Shown here in pieces: positions 1 to 10,117 of a stretch of DNA of 64,000 nucleotides. Source of the stretch: Butyrivibrio hungatei NK4A153 (GTDB lineage Bacteria; Bacillota; Clostridia; Lachnospirales; Lachnospiraceae); assembly GCF_000424465.1 (NCBI RefSeq), contig NZ_KE384195.1, positions 1 to 64,000 on the forward strand, written 5' to 3'. The position numbers and the translations under genes were made by a program. The notes under the pieces are model-generated. The model saw only the letters and a list, made by a program, of their open reading frames with translations, had not been told where the DNA came from and ran no database searches. Numbering within the stretch: position 1 is the first letter of the stretch; each line of letters starts with the position of its first letter.

Positions 1-205
<205 letters not shown>

Positions 206-382
206 AATCCGGCTAAGAACTTAAGCTTGGCTTTTCGTTCTGTCCGTTAATTTACATTTTTTCTGAATTATTCTCTTGGAATCTTTCAGGGTTGCATTAC
301 TGTTTATTTGTCAAGGTACAAGGAGCCTGAAACCCGCTCCAGTACTGCGTTTGCAGTGTTGTCTGCATCAGCAACGAATATA

Positions 383-411
383 AATATATCACCCGCTATA
401 TTTAATGTCAA
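383..411 (-). promoter_or_regulatory. rRNA operon promoter
   Basis: On the minus strand TTGACA (411-406) and TATATT (388-383) are separated by exactly 17 bp, which predicts a start near 376. That leaves a leader of roughly 170 nt before the 16S gene. It is the only strong sigma-A match between degV and the 16S gene. The region upstream of the -35 is A/T-rich, as expected of an UP element. Confidence 0.8.
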
Positions 412-501
412 CACCTTTTTTCAATTTTTTTTGCGAAAAAATGACATTTTCTGCATTACGTAAACGCATCTAACATAAAAACGTCACTTCTCGTGAGTGC
501 T

Positions 502-1347
502 TCATGACTCAACAATAAACAGAACGCCCATGGTTCCTGGGCCGCAGTGGGATGAGACGACGCTTCCGGCTCGCGTCTCAATTATGTCAAGGAAAATTCC
601 TAATTTTTCCAAAAAACTTCGTACTTCCTCTACTTTATCCCTGTCACAGCCTGAATGCGTGATAAAAACTCTGTCTTTTTTCGCCTTCCTAAGCTCATCT
701 TCCATGTCTTTAACATAATTCATGATGCACTTATCTGCGCTTCCCCTATACTTCTTGTCGGGTCTCATAGTGCCACCGGACACAACGATCTTGGGATGTA
801 GTTTAAGCGTGTTTCCCAAAAGAGCGGCAATCCCCGAACACCTTCCTCCCCTGTGCAGGAAAGTAAGGGTTTCTATAACGAAGCTGGCTCTGACTCTGCC
901 CTTCACTTCTTCAATATACTCTGCAATCTCCGAGAGATTTTTTCCCATATTGGCTTGATCCACGGCTTCCATGACCAAAAGCCCGATTCCTGTAGAAAGA
1001 TTAGCCGAATCAATTATTTTCACCCTGTCTTCAATTTCAAGTTCTCGGACTGCAAGCCTGCAATTGTTGTTGCTTGCGGACATAGACGCGGATATCGTAA
1101 AGACAATATACTCATCCTCCGAATTATCGCTAAATACATTCATATAATCCGAAACCGAAGGAGCTGCGGTCTTTGGCGTCTCTCCTGTTTCATTCGACCA
1201 CTTGTATATCTCTTCGGGAGTGATATCTACTCCGTCTTTCTTTTCCTCATTACCGAGCCTTACATACAAGGGCACTATAACTATCCCATACTTATCAACG
1301 ATTTCTTTTGAAAGATCACATGTGCTGTCTGAAACTATTCTGATCAT
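502..1347 (-). CDS. DegV family fatty-acid-binding protein
   Basis: This 281-residue protein has the usual DegV length and opens with the family signature SDSTCDL (about residues 6-12), which shapes the fatty-acid carboxylate pocket. The segment FLHRGGRCSG near residue 165 is the second conserved DegV block. In Firmicutes, DegV/FakB proteins bind free fatty acids and present them to the FakA kinase for phospholipid synthesis. No fakA (Dak2 domain) gene lies nearby, so the partner must be elsewhere. A GGAGAGGG ribosome site precedes the ATG. The gene stands alone between the 1457 gene's terminator and the rRNA promoter. The fatty acid bound cannot be read from sequence. Confidence 0.9.
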   Translation of the reverse strand: MIRIVSDSTCDLSKEIVDKYGIVIVPLYVRLGNEEKKDGVDITPEEIYKWSNETGETPKTAAPSVSDYMNVFSDNSEDEYIVFTISASMSASNNNCRLAVRELEIEDRVKIIDSANLSTGIGLLVMEAVDQANMGKNLSEIAEYIEEVKGRVRASFVIETLTFLHRGGRCSGIAALLGNTLKLHPKIVVSGGTMRPDKKYRGSADKCIMNYVKDMEDELRKAKKDRVFITHSGCDRDKVEEVRSFLEKLGIFLDIIETRAGSVVSSHCGPGTMGVLFIVES

Positions 1348-1396
1348 ATCCCTCTCCTGTCGTAAGTTGTTTTATTGTTTAGTTCCTGTCGAATTC

Positions 1397-1431
1397 AAAA
1401 AGCGGCACCTTTCATTACGAAAAAGTGCCGC
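1397..1431 (-). terminator. Intrinsic terminator after the 1457-2365 lipoprotein gene
   Basis: Inverted repeat GCGGCAC/GTGCCGC (1402-1408 with 1425-1431); the minus-strand transcript continues into a run of five U. It closes the operon that contains the two-component system. Confidence 0.75.
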
Positions 1432-1456
1432 CGTAACGCGTTCATAAATATGTTGC

Positions 1457-2365
1457 TTATCTTAAATTGATTTTCTGATCCTTACCGTCCTTTGTCATAA
1501 TAAGTCCCAGAGTATCGACATTGGATGCATTTTTTTCATCGATCTGCGTAAGTATGGCAAGGCTCTCATGCGCCCTGGAATCTATCGTTCCAACGTATGA
1601 AGTAAGGTCATTTGGCAAGAATGTAACCGAAGAATAGCCTATATTCTTACCGTTTAGTATTATCTGGAATAAAAGATCCAATTTGAGCATATTTACGTCT
1701 TTTGCGGAATTAGACGCATTATAGAGGTCAAACCTCAGAACAAGTAGTTTTTTGCCCTTATCCGCGTTAATAACATAGCTCTTGGAACTCTCAGGATATG
1801 TACTCGAAACGGAATATCCCTGATAGGACAAAAAGATGTCATTCAGTATTTCCTGTGTATTATCGGCAGAAAGGGTTATCGTACCGGTTTCACCCGCGCC
1901 TGAAGAAGTGCTCTTTGAGCCTTCCTCGGATTTGTCCTTAGAAGCGTTTTCGGAACTCTCCTTTGAACTTTCTTCAGAACTTTCCGATGAACTGCTGTCT
2001 TTGCCCGCTTCATCAGTATCGCTTGCACCGGTAGAAGCTTCACTTCCGGAAGATGATACATCTGCGCTTATTTCGTCATCCTCATACTCATTCTGATAAG
2101 GACCGGGTGTTAAATGTGAACTGTTTTCCTCAGCTTTGGCAAGTTCCATAGCCTTAGCTTCCCTGCGCTTTTTCTCATAATTCACATCAACATACGTAAG
2201 CTTAGCCTGTTCGTTCCTTGAGTATTTCATTAATAGACCTACGGCATATTCAACAGTCTGGTCGTATTCTTCAGCCGTGAGCGAAGGAAACGCTTCCCCG
2301 CATCCGGTCAGAGCCATAACCATTCCTATCATAAATGCCGGCACAAAATACTTTTTCAAACGCAT
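1457..2365 (-). CDS. Putative lipoprotein with Ser/Glu-rich linker
   Basis: The function is not recognised. The start at 2365 is preferred over the in-frame ATG at 2386 because AGAGG sits 8 nt ahead of it; the encoded protein then begins MRLKKYF with a compact lipoprotein signal ending in the lipobox LTGC. After the anchor comes a region predicted helical, then a low-complexity Ser/Glu/Lys stretch (about residues 110-165), then a C-terminal domain of roughly 140 residues rich in beta-type sequence with a DUF4352-like feel (extracellular immunoglobulin-like fold). It directly follows the histidine kinase, so it may be a target or accessory of that system. This is inference from position only. 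Confidence 0.7.
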   Translation of the reverse strand: MRLKKYFVPAFMIGMVMALTGCGEAFPSLTAEEYDQTVEYAVGLLMKYSRNEQAKLTYVDVNYEKKRREAKAMELAKAEENSSHLTPGPYQNEYEDDEISADVSSSGSEASTGASDTDEAGKDSSSSESSEESSKESSENASKDKSEEGSKSTSSGAGETGTITLSADNTQEILNDIFLSYQGYSVSSTYPESSKSYVINADKGKKLLVLRFDLYNASNSAKDVNMLKLDLLFQIILNGKNIGYSSVTFLPNDLTSYVGTIDSRAHESLAILTQIDEKNASNVDTLGLIMTKDGKDQKINLR

Positions 2366-2382
2366 AAAGTCATCCTCTTTTG

Positions 2383-3942
2383 TCATTTAGTTTCAAGTTC
2401 AAAATAGAACTCAACGCCGTTCGCGTAGTTGATCACGCCGTAGTCCTGCTGCATGCTTTCCATTATTGCTTTAACAATGGAAAGGCCCACACCGCTTCCG
2501 CCGTATTCTCTTGTTCTGGCTTTATCAACCTTATAGAACTTATCCCAGATAAAATCGATATTTTCCTTCGGAATAGGTTCTCCCGTGTTAAATACGGATA
2601 CTCTGACTTTGCCGTCTTTGTGAACAAGCTTTATCTCTATTATTTTATCACCGCTAACATGATTGATCGCGTTACTGTAATAATTTTGGAGAACTTCTTC
2701 GATCTTGAACTCATCTCCCCATACAAATATCGGATGATATTCGCCAAACTTTACGGTTACGTCCTTCTGTTTAGCCAAAAGATCTGCAGATCTGATATAG
2801 TTCTTCACCATCTCAACTATATCAAAGCGCTCCATATTCGCACTGTCGTTACCAAACTCAAGCTGGTTGAGCGTAAGGAGCTTTTTTACCATAATATTCA
2901 TCTTGGATGCCTCATCCATGATAACTTCACAGTAAAAATTCCTGTTCTCCTCATCATCGTTTATGCCTTCCTTAAGACCCTCGGCATACCCTTGAATAAG
3001 TGCAATGGGAGTCTTAAGTTCATGAGATACGTTCGAAAGAAATTCCTTTCGCATCTCATCTATTTGTTCCTTCTTGGCAATATCATGCTTGAGTGCGATA
3101 TTGGCATTCTTAAGATCTTTGATAGATGTTTCAAGCGTTTCGGACAGTTCATTCATATTCTTCCCGAGAACATCTATCTCATTTTTATAATCACTGTTAT
3201 TTTCGTACTTGGCTTCAAAATTAAGCTTTTTCATCTCATCGGAAATAAGATATAGCTTCTTGATCGGAGCCGTAACTTTCTTGGATATAATAAGAACAAG
3301 CATTGAGCCGATACAAAGTGCGACAACACCGACATATGCCATGAATTTATTGGAGATTGCAACGCTGTCTTCGATACTCTCCATTTTCGAACGAATGAAA
3401 ACGACATTTAGATTTATGCCGTCGGCCCTTTTTGCCGTTCCCCAAATGTCGATATATTCGCTGTTGTTACCGTTATCTATACTCTTCTGAAGAGTGTATC
3501 CGTTTCCGTCGTAAGTCCCCTGACTCAACACAAAATGGTCTTCTTCGACCGTTTTTTTGATAGGCGCAGGTTTCATAGACTGCATCAAACAATCAACCAG
3601 GACATTGACCAGCTGGCTGTTGCTCGAAACGCTCTTGATAACCTTTGTTTCATTATCACAAACTACCATATCAATATTATATCTTTCACAAATAAGGCGC
3701 ATGTTGCGCTCAAATTCAAAAGATTCAATATTGTCATCGGCTATGGCGCTCACAACAAGCTCATAAGCTTCGATAATATTCTCTTTTTTCTTTTGCACAT
3801 AGAATCGCTCAAGAAAAATAACGTTTATGATAAACCACAATCCAAAGGTCACCAGCATCGTTAAAATGAATACTGCACTGATCTCTGCGCGCACGGAATG
3901 TGTCTTCACTTTTTTATCGATAGAAGTCTCAGTCTGTTTCAA
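2383..3942 (-). CDS. Membrane sensor histidine kinase
   Basis: A 519-residue two-pass sensor kinase. Residues 20-43 and about 201-221 are transmembrane and enclose an extracytoplasmic sensor region of about 155 residues. A HAMP-type linker follows (KKVTAPIKKL). The phosphoacceptor is H307 in SHELKTP, and the ATPase domain shows the N box (NYYSNAINH), G1 (NTGEPI) and G2 (GSGVGLSIV). It overlaps the response-regulator gene by 14 nt, which fixes the pairing. The signal is unknown. The sensor region has no recognisable PAS or Cache fold from inspection. Confidence 0.93.
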   Translation of the reverse strand: MKQTETSIDKKVKTHSVRAEISAVFILTMLVTFGLWFIINVIFLERFYVQKKKENIIEAYELVVSAIADDNIESFEFERNMRLICERYNIDMVVCDNETKVIKSVSSNSQLVNVLVDCLMQSMKPAPIKKTVEEDHFVLSQGTYDGNGYTLQKSIDNGNNSEYIDIWGTAKRADGINLNVVFIRSKMESIEDSVAISNKFMAYVGVVALCIGSMLVLIISKKVTAPIKKLYLISDEMKKLNFEAKYENNSDYKNEIDVLGKNMNELSETLETSIKDLKNANIALKHDIAKKEQIDEMRKEFLSNVSHELKTPIALIQGYAEGLKEGINDDEENRNFYCEVIMDEASKMNIMVKKLLTLNQLEFGNDSANMERFDIVEMVKNYIRSADLLAKQKDVTVKFGEYHPIFVWGDEFKIEEVLQNYYSNAINHVSGDKIIEIKLVHKDGKVRVSVFNTGEPIPKENIDFIWDKFYKVDKARTREYGGSGVGLSIVKAIMESMQQDYGVINYANGVEFYFELETK

Positions 3943-4606
3943 ACTTGTAACCCATTCCCCAAATAGTCTTTATCATATCGCCCTTATTTCCGAGCTTTCC
4001 GCGAAGTTTTTTTACATGTGTATCGATAGTACGTGCGTCACCAAAATAGTCATAGTTCCACACATTATTAAGAATCTTCTCTCTGGAAAGAGCAACGCCC
4101 TTGTTCTCGAAGAAGAATGATAAAAGTTCGAATTCCTTATAGCTAAGCTCAATATCTTTGCCGTCAACCGTAACGCTGTGAGCGACTTTGTTAATTGTAA
4201 TGCCGCCCTCTTCCATTACTTCGTTGGTTGTCACAATATTGGCTCTTCGCAAAATAGCCGAAACTCTGGCTGCAAGAATCTTGGGACTGAAAGGTTTTGA
4301 TATGTATTCATCAACACCAAGCTCAAATCCGAGAAGCTCATCGCGTTCTTCCGATTTTGCAGTAAGCATTATGATGGGCACCTTGGAATTTTTCCTGATC
4401 TCTCTGCAGACTTCCCAGCCGTCTCTGTTAGGCATCATAACATCAAGAATAATAAGAGAAATCTCTTTGTCCTCATAAAAAATATCAAGCGCCTGCTGGC
4501 CGTCACCGGCCTCAATTACGATATAGCCATCCTTTATCAAAAAGTCTTTGACAAGCTTTCTCATTCTGCTCTCGTCATCAACAACCAAAATCTTTAAATC
4601 ATCCAC
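3929..4606 (-). CDS. OmpR/PhoB-family response regulator
   Basis: A 225-residue regulator with a receiver domain (acidic pocket DD at 10-11, phosphoacceptor D55 in IILDVMMP, K at about residue 105 in SKPFSP) followed by a winged-helix DNA-binding domain (RTIDTHVKKLRGKLG recognition region). It is the cognate partner of the overlapping kinase gene. The regulon cannot be deduced. It lies downstream of the debranching enzyme and the small membrane protein, in what looks like a five-gene transcription unit ending at 1457. Confidence 0.95.
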   Translation of the reverse strand: MDDLKILVVDDESRMRKLVKDFLIKDGYIVIEAGDGQQALDIFYEDKEISLIILDVMMPNRDGWEVCREIRKNSKVPIIMLTAKSEERDELLGFELGVDEYISKPFSPKILAARVSAILRRANIVTTNEVMEEGGITINKVAHSVTVDGKDIELSYKEFELLSFFFENKGVALSREKILNNVWNYDYFGDARTIDTHVKKLRGKLGNKGDMIKTIWGMGYKFETD

Positions 4607-4624
4607 TCTGACTTTCCTCCTAAC

Positions 4625-5233
4625 CTAGTCATTGTTCGCATCATCATAATAACCCTCAGAGCTTTCAATGCCAAGTTTTTTTTCTGCTTCACGAATTACT
4701 TTTTCCCTCTGCGTAAGATCCTGCTCCCACGAAGAGTAACGGTTTGTCACATTCCTCTTGTAATTCAAAATATTATCGCTGTCACCGGTCGATGCGATAA
4801 TGAACATTGCAATTACAATTATCAGTAAAAAAATATTTAGAATATATGGGAATAATCTCTTAAATTCTGCTTTGCTGTCCCTTACATCAGGTTTGATCCT
4901 TTGCTGGATCGACAGATTTTCAAAAGCAGAATGCCTTGTAAGACTGACCGGTATCGGTATAGGAATAAGTTCTTCCTCCGAAAAGCCGCTCGCATATAGT
5001 TTTTCCCTAAGTCTTGCAAGATACTGCCATCCTATAGGGGACTTAAATATTTTATTCTCTATAGCCTTTTCGTATACAGCCTTTATATCATTGGGTCTGC
5101 TTGCCTTCACACGCTCTTCCAGAACTTTTATCTTGGACAGATCCAAAGACGCCTTCTGAGCATCAAGTTCAGACAAGAAGTCATACCCCCCCACTATAAA
5201 ATTTGCATCTGTACGCTCATCATTGATTGCCAT
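4625..5233 (-). CDS. Hypothetical single-pass membrane protein
   Basis: Not recognised. The ATG at 5233 has a GGAG six bases upstream; a TTG two codons earlier is also in frame but lies next to that site. The N-terminal 120 residues are soluble and charged, with a proline-rich turn (IPIPIPVSL) before one transmembrane helix (about residues 130-150) and a short charged tail. The gene overlaps the end of the upstream debranching-enzyme gene by 14 nt, so translation is probably coupled. Its place between a glycan enzyme and a two-component pair offers no firm function. Confidence 0.75.
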   Translation of the reverse strand: MAINDERTDANFIVGGYDFLSELDAQKASLDLSKIKVLEERVKASRPNDIKAVYEKAIENKIFKSPIGWQYLARLREKLYASGFSEEELIPIPIPVSLTRHSAFENLSIQQRIKPDVRDSKAEFKRLFPYILNIFLLIIVIAMFIIASTGDSDNILNYKRNVTNRYSSWEQDLTQREKVIREAEKKLGIESSEGYYDDANND

Positions 5234-7400
5234 ATTCAACTCCGTATGAAGCTATGAATACGCTGACACTCCTAGCTTTCAAAGTTTTATTTCTCCATGT
5301 AAGAGGCTTTGGTCTGTTAAAGTAGAACTTACCTTCCTCATCGCCTCCTGTGTCAACGCAGAGCCCCCAATACGCACCACTTGGCGGATTTGGAAGCATT
5401 ATCTGTATATCTTCCCAATAAGCATTTATCGCAAGATATACTATGTCATCACGGCCCTTCTTTTCATCAAAGCCGGCAAAACGCACGCATATAACCTTTG
5501 AGTCCTTTGTGATATTTCCGTTGTCCGGATTCTCTGTATGAACAGACACAAAGGGCAAGCCGCATTTAGCTCTCTCAAGGTCTTTTCGTATCGCCGCATG
5601 CTTTCTCCTAAACTGAACAATATTCCTGTAAAAAGAGAAAAAGGCTTTATTCTTTTCAAGAAGATTCCAGTTAAGCCATGATATTTCATTATCCTGACAA
5701 TACGCATTGTTATTGCCAAACTGCGAATTGCCAAATTCATCTCCCGCATAGATCATGGGAGTTCCTCGGCTGCACATAAGAACAGTCACAGCATTTCGCA
5801 TCATCCTGAATCGCAGGTCAAGAACGCCGGGATCATCGGTATCACCTTCATATCCGCAATTCCAGCTCCTGTTATCGTTTGCGCCGTCCGTATTGTTCCA
5901 GCCGTTATCTTCATTATGCTTGTTATTATATGCATAAAGATCGTAAAGTGTAAATCCGTCATGACAATTTATAAAGTTAACAGAGGACTCATATCCCATA
6001 TACGATCCGCCATACAAATCCATGGAGCCTGTAATTCTCTTTACAGCCTCCGGAGCAGCCCAAATATCGCCTTTAAGATACGATCTTATGTCATCTCTGT
6101 ACTTACCGTTCCACTCTGCCCAGCGCTTCCACGAAGGAAAACTACCTACCTGGTACATTCCGCCGGCATCCCACGCTTCGGCAATAAGCTTGACATTTCC
6201 CAAGATGGGATCGTAAGCAATTCTCTGAATAAGCGGCGGTCTCTCCATAGGTGCGCCGTCCTGATCTCGTCCAAGGATACTTGCAAGATCGAATCTGAAA
6301 CCGTCAACTCTGTACTCTTCCACCCAATAGCGAAGGCACGAAACAATATACTCCTGAACCATAGGATGATTACAGTTCATAGTGTTGCCGCATCCGCTAA
6401 AATTATAATACTTTCCGTCAGGTGTAAGCAGATAATAAATATTATTGTCAAAGCCTTTAAACGAGATAAAAGGCCCGTATTCATTGCCCTCCGCCGTATG
6501 GTTAAATACAACATCAAGGATAACTTCAATATGCCTCTTCTTGAGCTCTTTTATCATATATTTAAGCTCAACACCTTCCTTGTTGTGCTCGGCTTCATGC
6601 GAATAACTCGTATTGGGAGCAAAAAAAGCCGTGGTATTGTATCCCCAATAATCAAGAAGTATCCTTCCGTTTGCAACTCGCATATCACGAGTCTCATCAA
6701 ACTCAAAAATAGGCATCAGTTCAACAGCCGTGATCCCAAGTGCTTCGAGATAATCCGCTTTCTCGGTAATTCCTTCAAATGTTCCTCTACACTTTACGCC
6801 TGATGATTCATCCATCGTAAAGCCTCTTACATGCATCTCGTAGATTATCGTGTCGCACATGGGAGTTCCAAGGCTCGACACATCATCCCACGCAAAATTC
6901 TGCCTTACCACTCTCGCCCTATATGTACCTGAAGTGAGGTTTTCGCCCCATATTCTCTGTCCGGATACCGCTTTTGCAAAAGGATCGAGCAATGTATTTT
7001 CCTTGTCAAAAAGAAGCCCTTTATCAGGATCCCAAGGCCCATCCACGCTATAACAATATTCAAGGTTCTCAATGTCCAGTCCAAAAACGATCATTGAATA
7101 AACCTTTCCTATCTTGTAGCTCTCAGGGAAAGGAATCGTCACAAAAGGCTCCTTATCATTTCTGTGATACAAAAGAAGCGCAATAGATGTCGCACCGTTG
7201 GAATAAATCGTAAAATTAATCCCACCGGGAAGCATAGTTGCCCCATACAAATCAGCAATGCCGGGCCTTATTTTATAGCCGTTAACCTCATCCAAAGGAA
7301 TAAACTGACGTTCAATTTCGTTTTCCTTCAGTTCAACACCCTGCCTTTTTTCGGCATCTATTAACTTTCTGCTTTTTTTATGCCGTCTGTATTCACTCAT
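5220..7400 (-). CDS. glgX: GH13 glycogen debranching enzyme / isoamylase-type
   Basis: This 726-residue protein has an N-terminal CBM48-like domain (about residues 45-165) followed by the GH13 barrel. All four GH13 motifs are present: DVVFNHT (296-302), GFRFD with nucleophile D371, AEAWD with acid/base E408, and CHDG with transition-state stabiliser D481. The order and the length match GlgX/TreX-type enzymes, which hydrolyse alpha-1,6 branches of glycogen or limit dextrins. There is no signal peptide, so it acts on intracellular glycogen. No other glg genes lie in the window. Pullulanase-like specificity cannot be excluded. Confidence 0.9.
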   Translation of the reverse strand: MSEYRRHKKSRKLIDAEKRQGVELKENEIERQFIPLDEVNGYKIRPGIADLYGATMLPGGINFTIYSNGATSIALLLYHRNDKEPFVTIPFPESYKIGKVYSMIVFGLDIENLEYCYSVDGPWDPDKGLLFDKENTLLDPFAKAVSGQRIWGENLTSGTYRARVVRQNFAWDDVSSLGTPMCDTIIYEMHVRGFTMDESSGVKCRGTFEGITEKADYLEALGITAVELMPIFEFDETRDMRVANGRILLDYWGYNTTAFFAPNTSYSHEAEHNKEGVELKYMIKELKKRHIEVILDVVFNHTAEGNEYGPFISFKGFDNNIYYLLTPDGKYYNFSGCGNTMNCNHPMVQEYIVSCLRYWVEEYRVDGFRFDLASILGRDQDGAPMERPPLIQRIAYDPILGNVKLIAEAWDAGGMYQVGSFPSWKRWAEWNGKYRDDIRSYLKGDIWAAPEAVKRITGSMDLYGGSYMGYESSVNFINCHDGFTLYDLYAYNNKHNEDNGWNNTDGANDNRSWNCGYEGDTDDPGVLDLRFRMMRNAVTVLMCSRGTPMIYAGDEFGNSQFGNNNAYCQDNEISWLNWNLLEKNKAFFSFYRNIVQFRRKHAAIRKDLERAKCGLPFVSVHTENPDNGNITKDSKVICVRFAGFDEKKGRDDIVYLAINAYWEDIQIMLPNPPSGAYWGLCVDTGGDEEGKFYFNRPKPLTWRNKTLKARSVSVFIASYGVEYGNQ

Positions 7401-7435
7401 GCATTAATTTTACCATAATATTCATTAAATAAGCG

Positions 7436-7479
7436 TTAAAAAGAGCTATCAAACGTAAATATTTACATCTGATAGCTCT
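7436..7479 (-). terminator. Terminator of the decarboxylase cluster
   Basis: AGAGCTATCA (7442-7451) pairs with TGATAGCTCT (7470-7479), followed on the minus strand by U5. It lies immediately after the stop codon of the oadA-like gene and ahead of the debranching-enzyme gene. Confidence 0.85.
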
Positions 7480-7493
7480 AAAATTTTTAATAA

Positions 7494-8906
7494 TTAAACA
7501 GGATATGCTCCGTTCTTTGTATCAGCGGCAGCAACATCAACCGATGTCTGCTGTGCCATACGATACTTGAAGAAGTCTGTAGCAACCTGAGGGAAGAGTG
7601 CGTATGAAAGAACGTCCTCATCCTGCTGCTTCCACTGCTTAACGTCCTCTTCGAACTTCTTAAGTCCGGGCTCAAGCTTATCTGCAGGTCTGCATGTGAT
7701 AACTTCTCTGTCGCCGATGATCTTCTTCTGAACTTCGGGATTGAAAGGCTTGATTGTCTTTCCGTACTCACCAGCAAGAAGATCCTTTGTCTGGTCTGTA
7801 GCAACCTTGTATCTCTCGCCCATAAGAACGTTCATAACAGCCTGTGTTCCAACAATCTGTGAAGAAGGTGTAACAAGCGGAGGCTCACCGAAGTCCTTAC
7901 GAACCTGAGGGATTTCCTCAAGCACTGTATCGTACTTGTCGCTTGCGTTCTGCTCTTTGAGCTGGCTAACCATGTTAGAAAGCATTCCGCCGGGTACCTG
8001 ATACATAAGAGTCTTGATGTTAACACCAAGAACCTTGGCATCCATAAGTCCGCTTGCAAGGCATTCCTCTCTGTAAGGTCTGAAATGATCAGCAATCTTA
8101 GCAAGAAGCTTCTGATCGAGGCCTGTCTCAAAAGGCTGTCCCTTGAATGCTTCAACCATAACCTCAGTAGCAGGCTGTGATGTTCCGAGTGCGAAAGGAG
8201 AAATTGCGCAGTCGATGATATCAACACCGGCCTCAGCTGCCTTCATGTATGTCATGCTGGCAACACCTGAAGTGTAATGTGTATGAAGGTCGATAGGAAG
8301 CTTTGTAGCACTCTTAAGAGCTTTAACAAGCTTCTCAGCCTCATAAGGAAGAAGAAGTCCTGCCATATCCTTGATACAGATTGAATCTGCACCCATAGAC
8401 TCAATATCCTTAGCGATATTCATCCAGTACTCTTCTGTATATGCATCACCAAGTGTGTATGCAAGAGCGATCTGAGCATGTCCGCCCTCTTTCTTACATG
8501 CCTTAACTGAAGCCTCAAGGTTTCTAAGGTCGTTAAGACAGTCGAAAATTCTGATTATATCAATACCGTTTGCGATTGACTTCTGAACGAAGTAATCAAC
8601 AACGTCATCCGGATAATGCTTGTATCCGAGAATGTTCTGTCCACGAAGGAGCATCTGAAGCTTTGTATTCTTAAAGCCTGCTCTTAACTTACGAAGTCTC
8701 TCCCAGGGATCTTCCTTAAGGAATCTCATGCAAGCATCGAATGTTGCACCACCCCAGCACTCTACTGCGTTATATCCAACCTGATCCATTGTATCAATGA
8801 TAGGCAACATAACCTCTGTGGGCATTCTTGTTGCGATAAGTGACTGATGAGCATCACGCAGAACAGTCTCATTGATACGAATTGGTTTCTTTTCAATATC
8901 TGCCAT
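7494..8906 (-). CDS. oadA: Oxaloacetate decarboxylase alpha-type carboxyltransferase (no biotin domain)
   Basis: Pyruvate/oxaloacetate carboxyltransferase with an HMGL-like TIM barrel. Metal-site and catalytic signatures include RDAHQS near residue 20, CIKDMAG around 180 and DLHTHYTSG near 207. The protein ends after the barrel and PYC_OADA domain and lacks the fused biotinyl domain of classical OadA; that domain is supplied by the BCCP gene at 10118. An ATG at 8906 was chosen; an in-frame GTG at 8918 touches the AAAGG ribosome site. It sits 24 nt downstream of oadB. It probably transfers CO2 between oxaloacetate and biotin, as in the oxaloacetate decarboxylase pump or the 5S subunit of transcarboxylase. 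Confidence 0.9.
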   Translation of the reverse strand: MADIEKKPIRINETVLRDAHQSLIATRMPTEVMLPIIDTMDQVGYNAVECWGGATFDACMRFLKEDPWERLRKLRAGFKNTKLQMLLRGQNILGYKHYPDDVVDYFVQKSIANGIDIIRIFDCLNDLRNLEASVKACKKEGGHAQIALAYTLGDAYTEEYWMNIAKDIESMGADSICIKDMAGLLLPYEAEKLVKALKSATKLPIDLHTHYTSGVASMTYMKAAEAGVDIIDCAISPFALGTSQPATEVMVEAFKGQPFETGLDQKLLAKIADHFRPYREECLASGLMDAKVLGVNIKTLMYQVPGGMLSNMVSQLKEQNASDKYDTVLEEIPQVRKDFGEPPLVTPSSQIVGTQAVMNVLMGERYKVATDQTKDLLAGEYGKTIKPFNPEVQKKIIGDREVITCRPADKLEPGLKKFEEDVKQWKQQDEDVLSYALFPQVATDFFKYRMAQQTSVDVAAADTKNGAYPV

Positions 8907-8930
8907 ATCTATTTTCACCCTTTCTGTGAT

Positions 8931-10073
8931 TTATACTCCAAATACTGCCATGAATGTACCTGCAACTACCGCTGTACCGATAACACCGGCAACGTTAGGT
9001 CCCATTGCATGCATGAGCAGGAAGTTGGAAGGATCGTATTCTGCACCAACTTTCTGTGATACACGAGCTGCCATCGGAACGGCTGATACACCGGCTGATC
9101 CGATAAGCGGATTGATCTTGCCCTTCGTAATGAAGCACAACAGCTTACCAAGAAGGCAACCTGCCGCAGTTCCGATAGCGAATGCGCAAAGACCAAGAAT
9201 AACGATCTTGATTGTTGTCATATTAAGGAAAGCCTCAGCACTTGTTGTTGCACCAACAGAAGTTCCGAGAAGGATAACTACAATGTACATAAGTGCATTT
9301 GAAGCTGTCTCCTGGAGCTGACGAACAACGCCTGACTCTCTGAATATGTTTCCAAGCATCAACATTCCGATAAGAGGAGCTGTTGTGGGAAGAATCATAC
9401 TAACAACTACTGTAACTACTACAGGGAAAAGAATCTTCTCAAGCTTAGTAACTTCTCTAAGCTGCTGCATCTTGATTGTTCTTTCCTTCTGAGTTGTAAG
9501 AAGTTTCATGATAGGCGGCTGGATCATGGGAACCAGTGACATATATGAATATGCCGCAACCGCGATAGGTCCTAAAATTGCTGTCTGATGAAGCTTAGAA
9601 GCCAGGAAAATTGAAGTAGGGCCGTCTGCTCCACCGATGATTGAAATAGCTGCTGCAGCCTGATCGTTGAAACCAAGTGCAATAGCAATAAAGTAAGCTG
9701 CAAAAATACCGAACTGTGCAGCTGCACCCATAAGGAAGCTTATAGGGTTTGCAATAAGCGGTCCGAAATCCGTCATAGCACCTACACCCATGAAAATAAG
9801 AGAAGGAAGAATTGCCCACTCATCAAGGATGTAGAAGTAATGTAACAATCCACCTGCAGACTCGCCAACAGGCTCAGCCATAATAGCAGGATAGATATTT
9901 ACAAGAAGCATACCAAACGAAATCGGAACCAAAAGTAATGGCTCAAATCCCTTGGCAATTGCAAGATACAGAAAAACCAATGCTACGACAACCATGACAT
10001 AGTTGCCGACAGACATTGAAGTAAATGCAGTTTGATCCCAGAGATTAGATAATGTCTTAACTATGTAATCCAT
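8931..10073 (-). CDS. oadB: Na+-translocating decarboxylase beta subunit
   Basis: A 380-residue polytopic membrane protein of the OadB/GcdB/MmdB family, which decarboxylates carboxybiotin and exports Na+. Family hallmarks visible are the segment [12 protein letters not shown] (about residues 95-106), [13 protein letters not shown] (about 143-155) and the C-terminal [12 protein letters not shown] and [12 protein letters not shown] blocks. The conserved aspartate in GGADGPT is part of the Na+ path in this family. It is flanked by the BCCP gene upstream and the carboxyltransferase gene downstream, confirming the complex. Confidence 0.95.
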   Translation of the reverse strand: MDYIVKTLSNLWDQTAFTSMSVGNYVMVVVALVFLYLAIAKGFEPLLLVPISFGMLLVNIYPAIMAEPVGESAGGLLHYFYILDEWAILPSLIFMGVGAMTDFGPLIANPISFLMGAAAQFGIFAAYFIAIALGFNDQAAAAISIIGGADGPTSIFLASKLHQTAILGPIAVAAYSYMSLVPMIQPPIMKLLTTQKERTIKMQQLREVTKLEKILFPVVVTVVVSMILPTTAPLIGMLMLGNIFRESGVVRQLQETASNALMYIVVILLGTSVGATTSAEAFLNMTTIKIVILGLCAFAIGTAAGCLLGKLLCFITKGKINPLIGSAGVSAVPMAARVSQKVGAEYDPSNFLLMHAMGPNVAGVIGTAVVAGTFMAVFGV

Positions 10074-10117
10074 TTTTTATCCTCATTTCTGTATAAAATA
10101 ATACTTTCTCTGATTCA

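Noticed and set aside
7494-8906. Annotation of the oadA-like gene as pyruvate carboxylase subunit B.
   Set aside because: No biotin carboxylase gene is adjacent and the neighbours are OadB, BCCP and OadG, so a decarboxylase/transcarboxylase role fits better.
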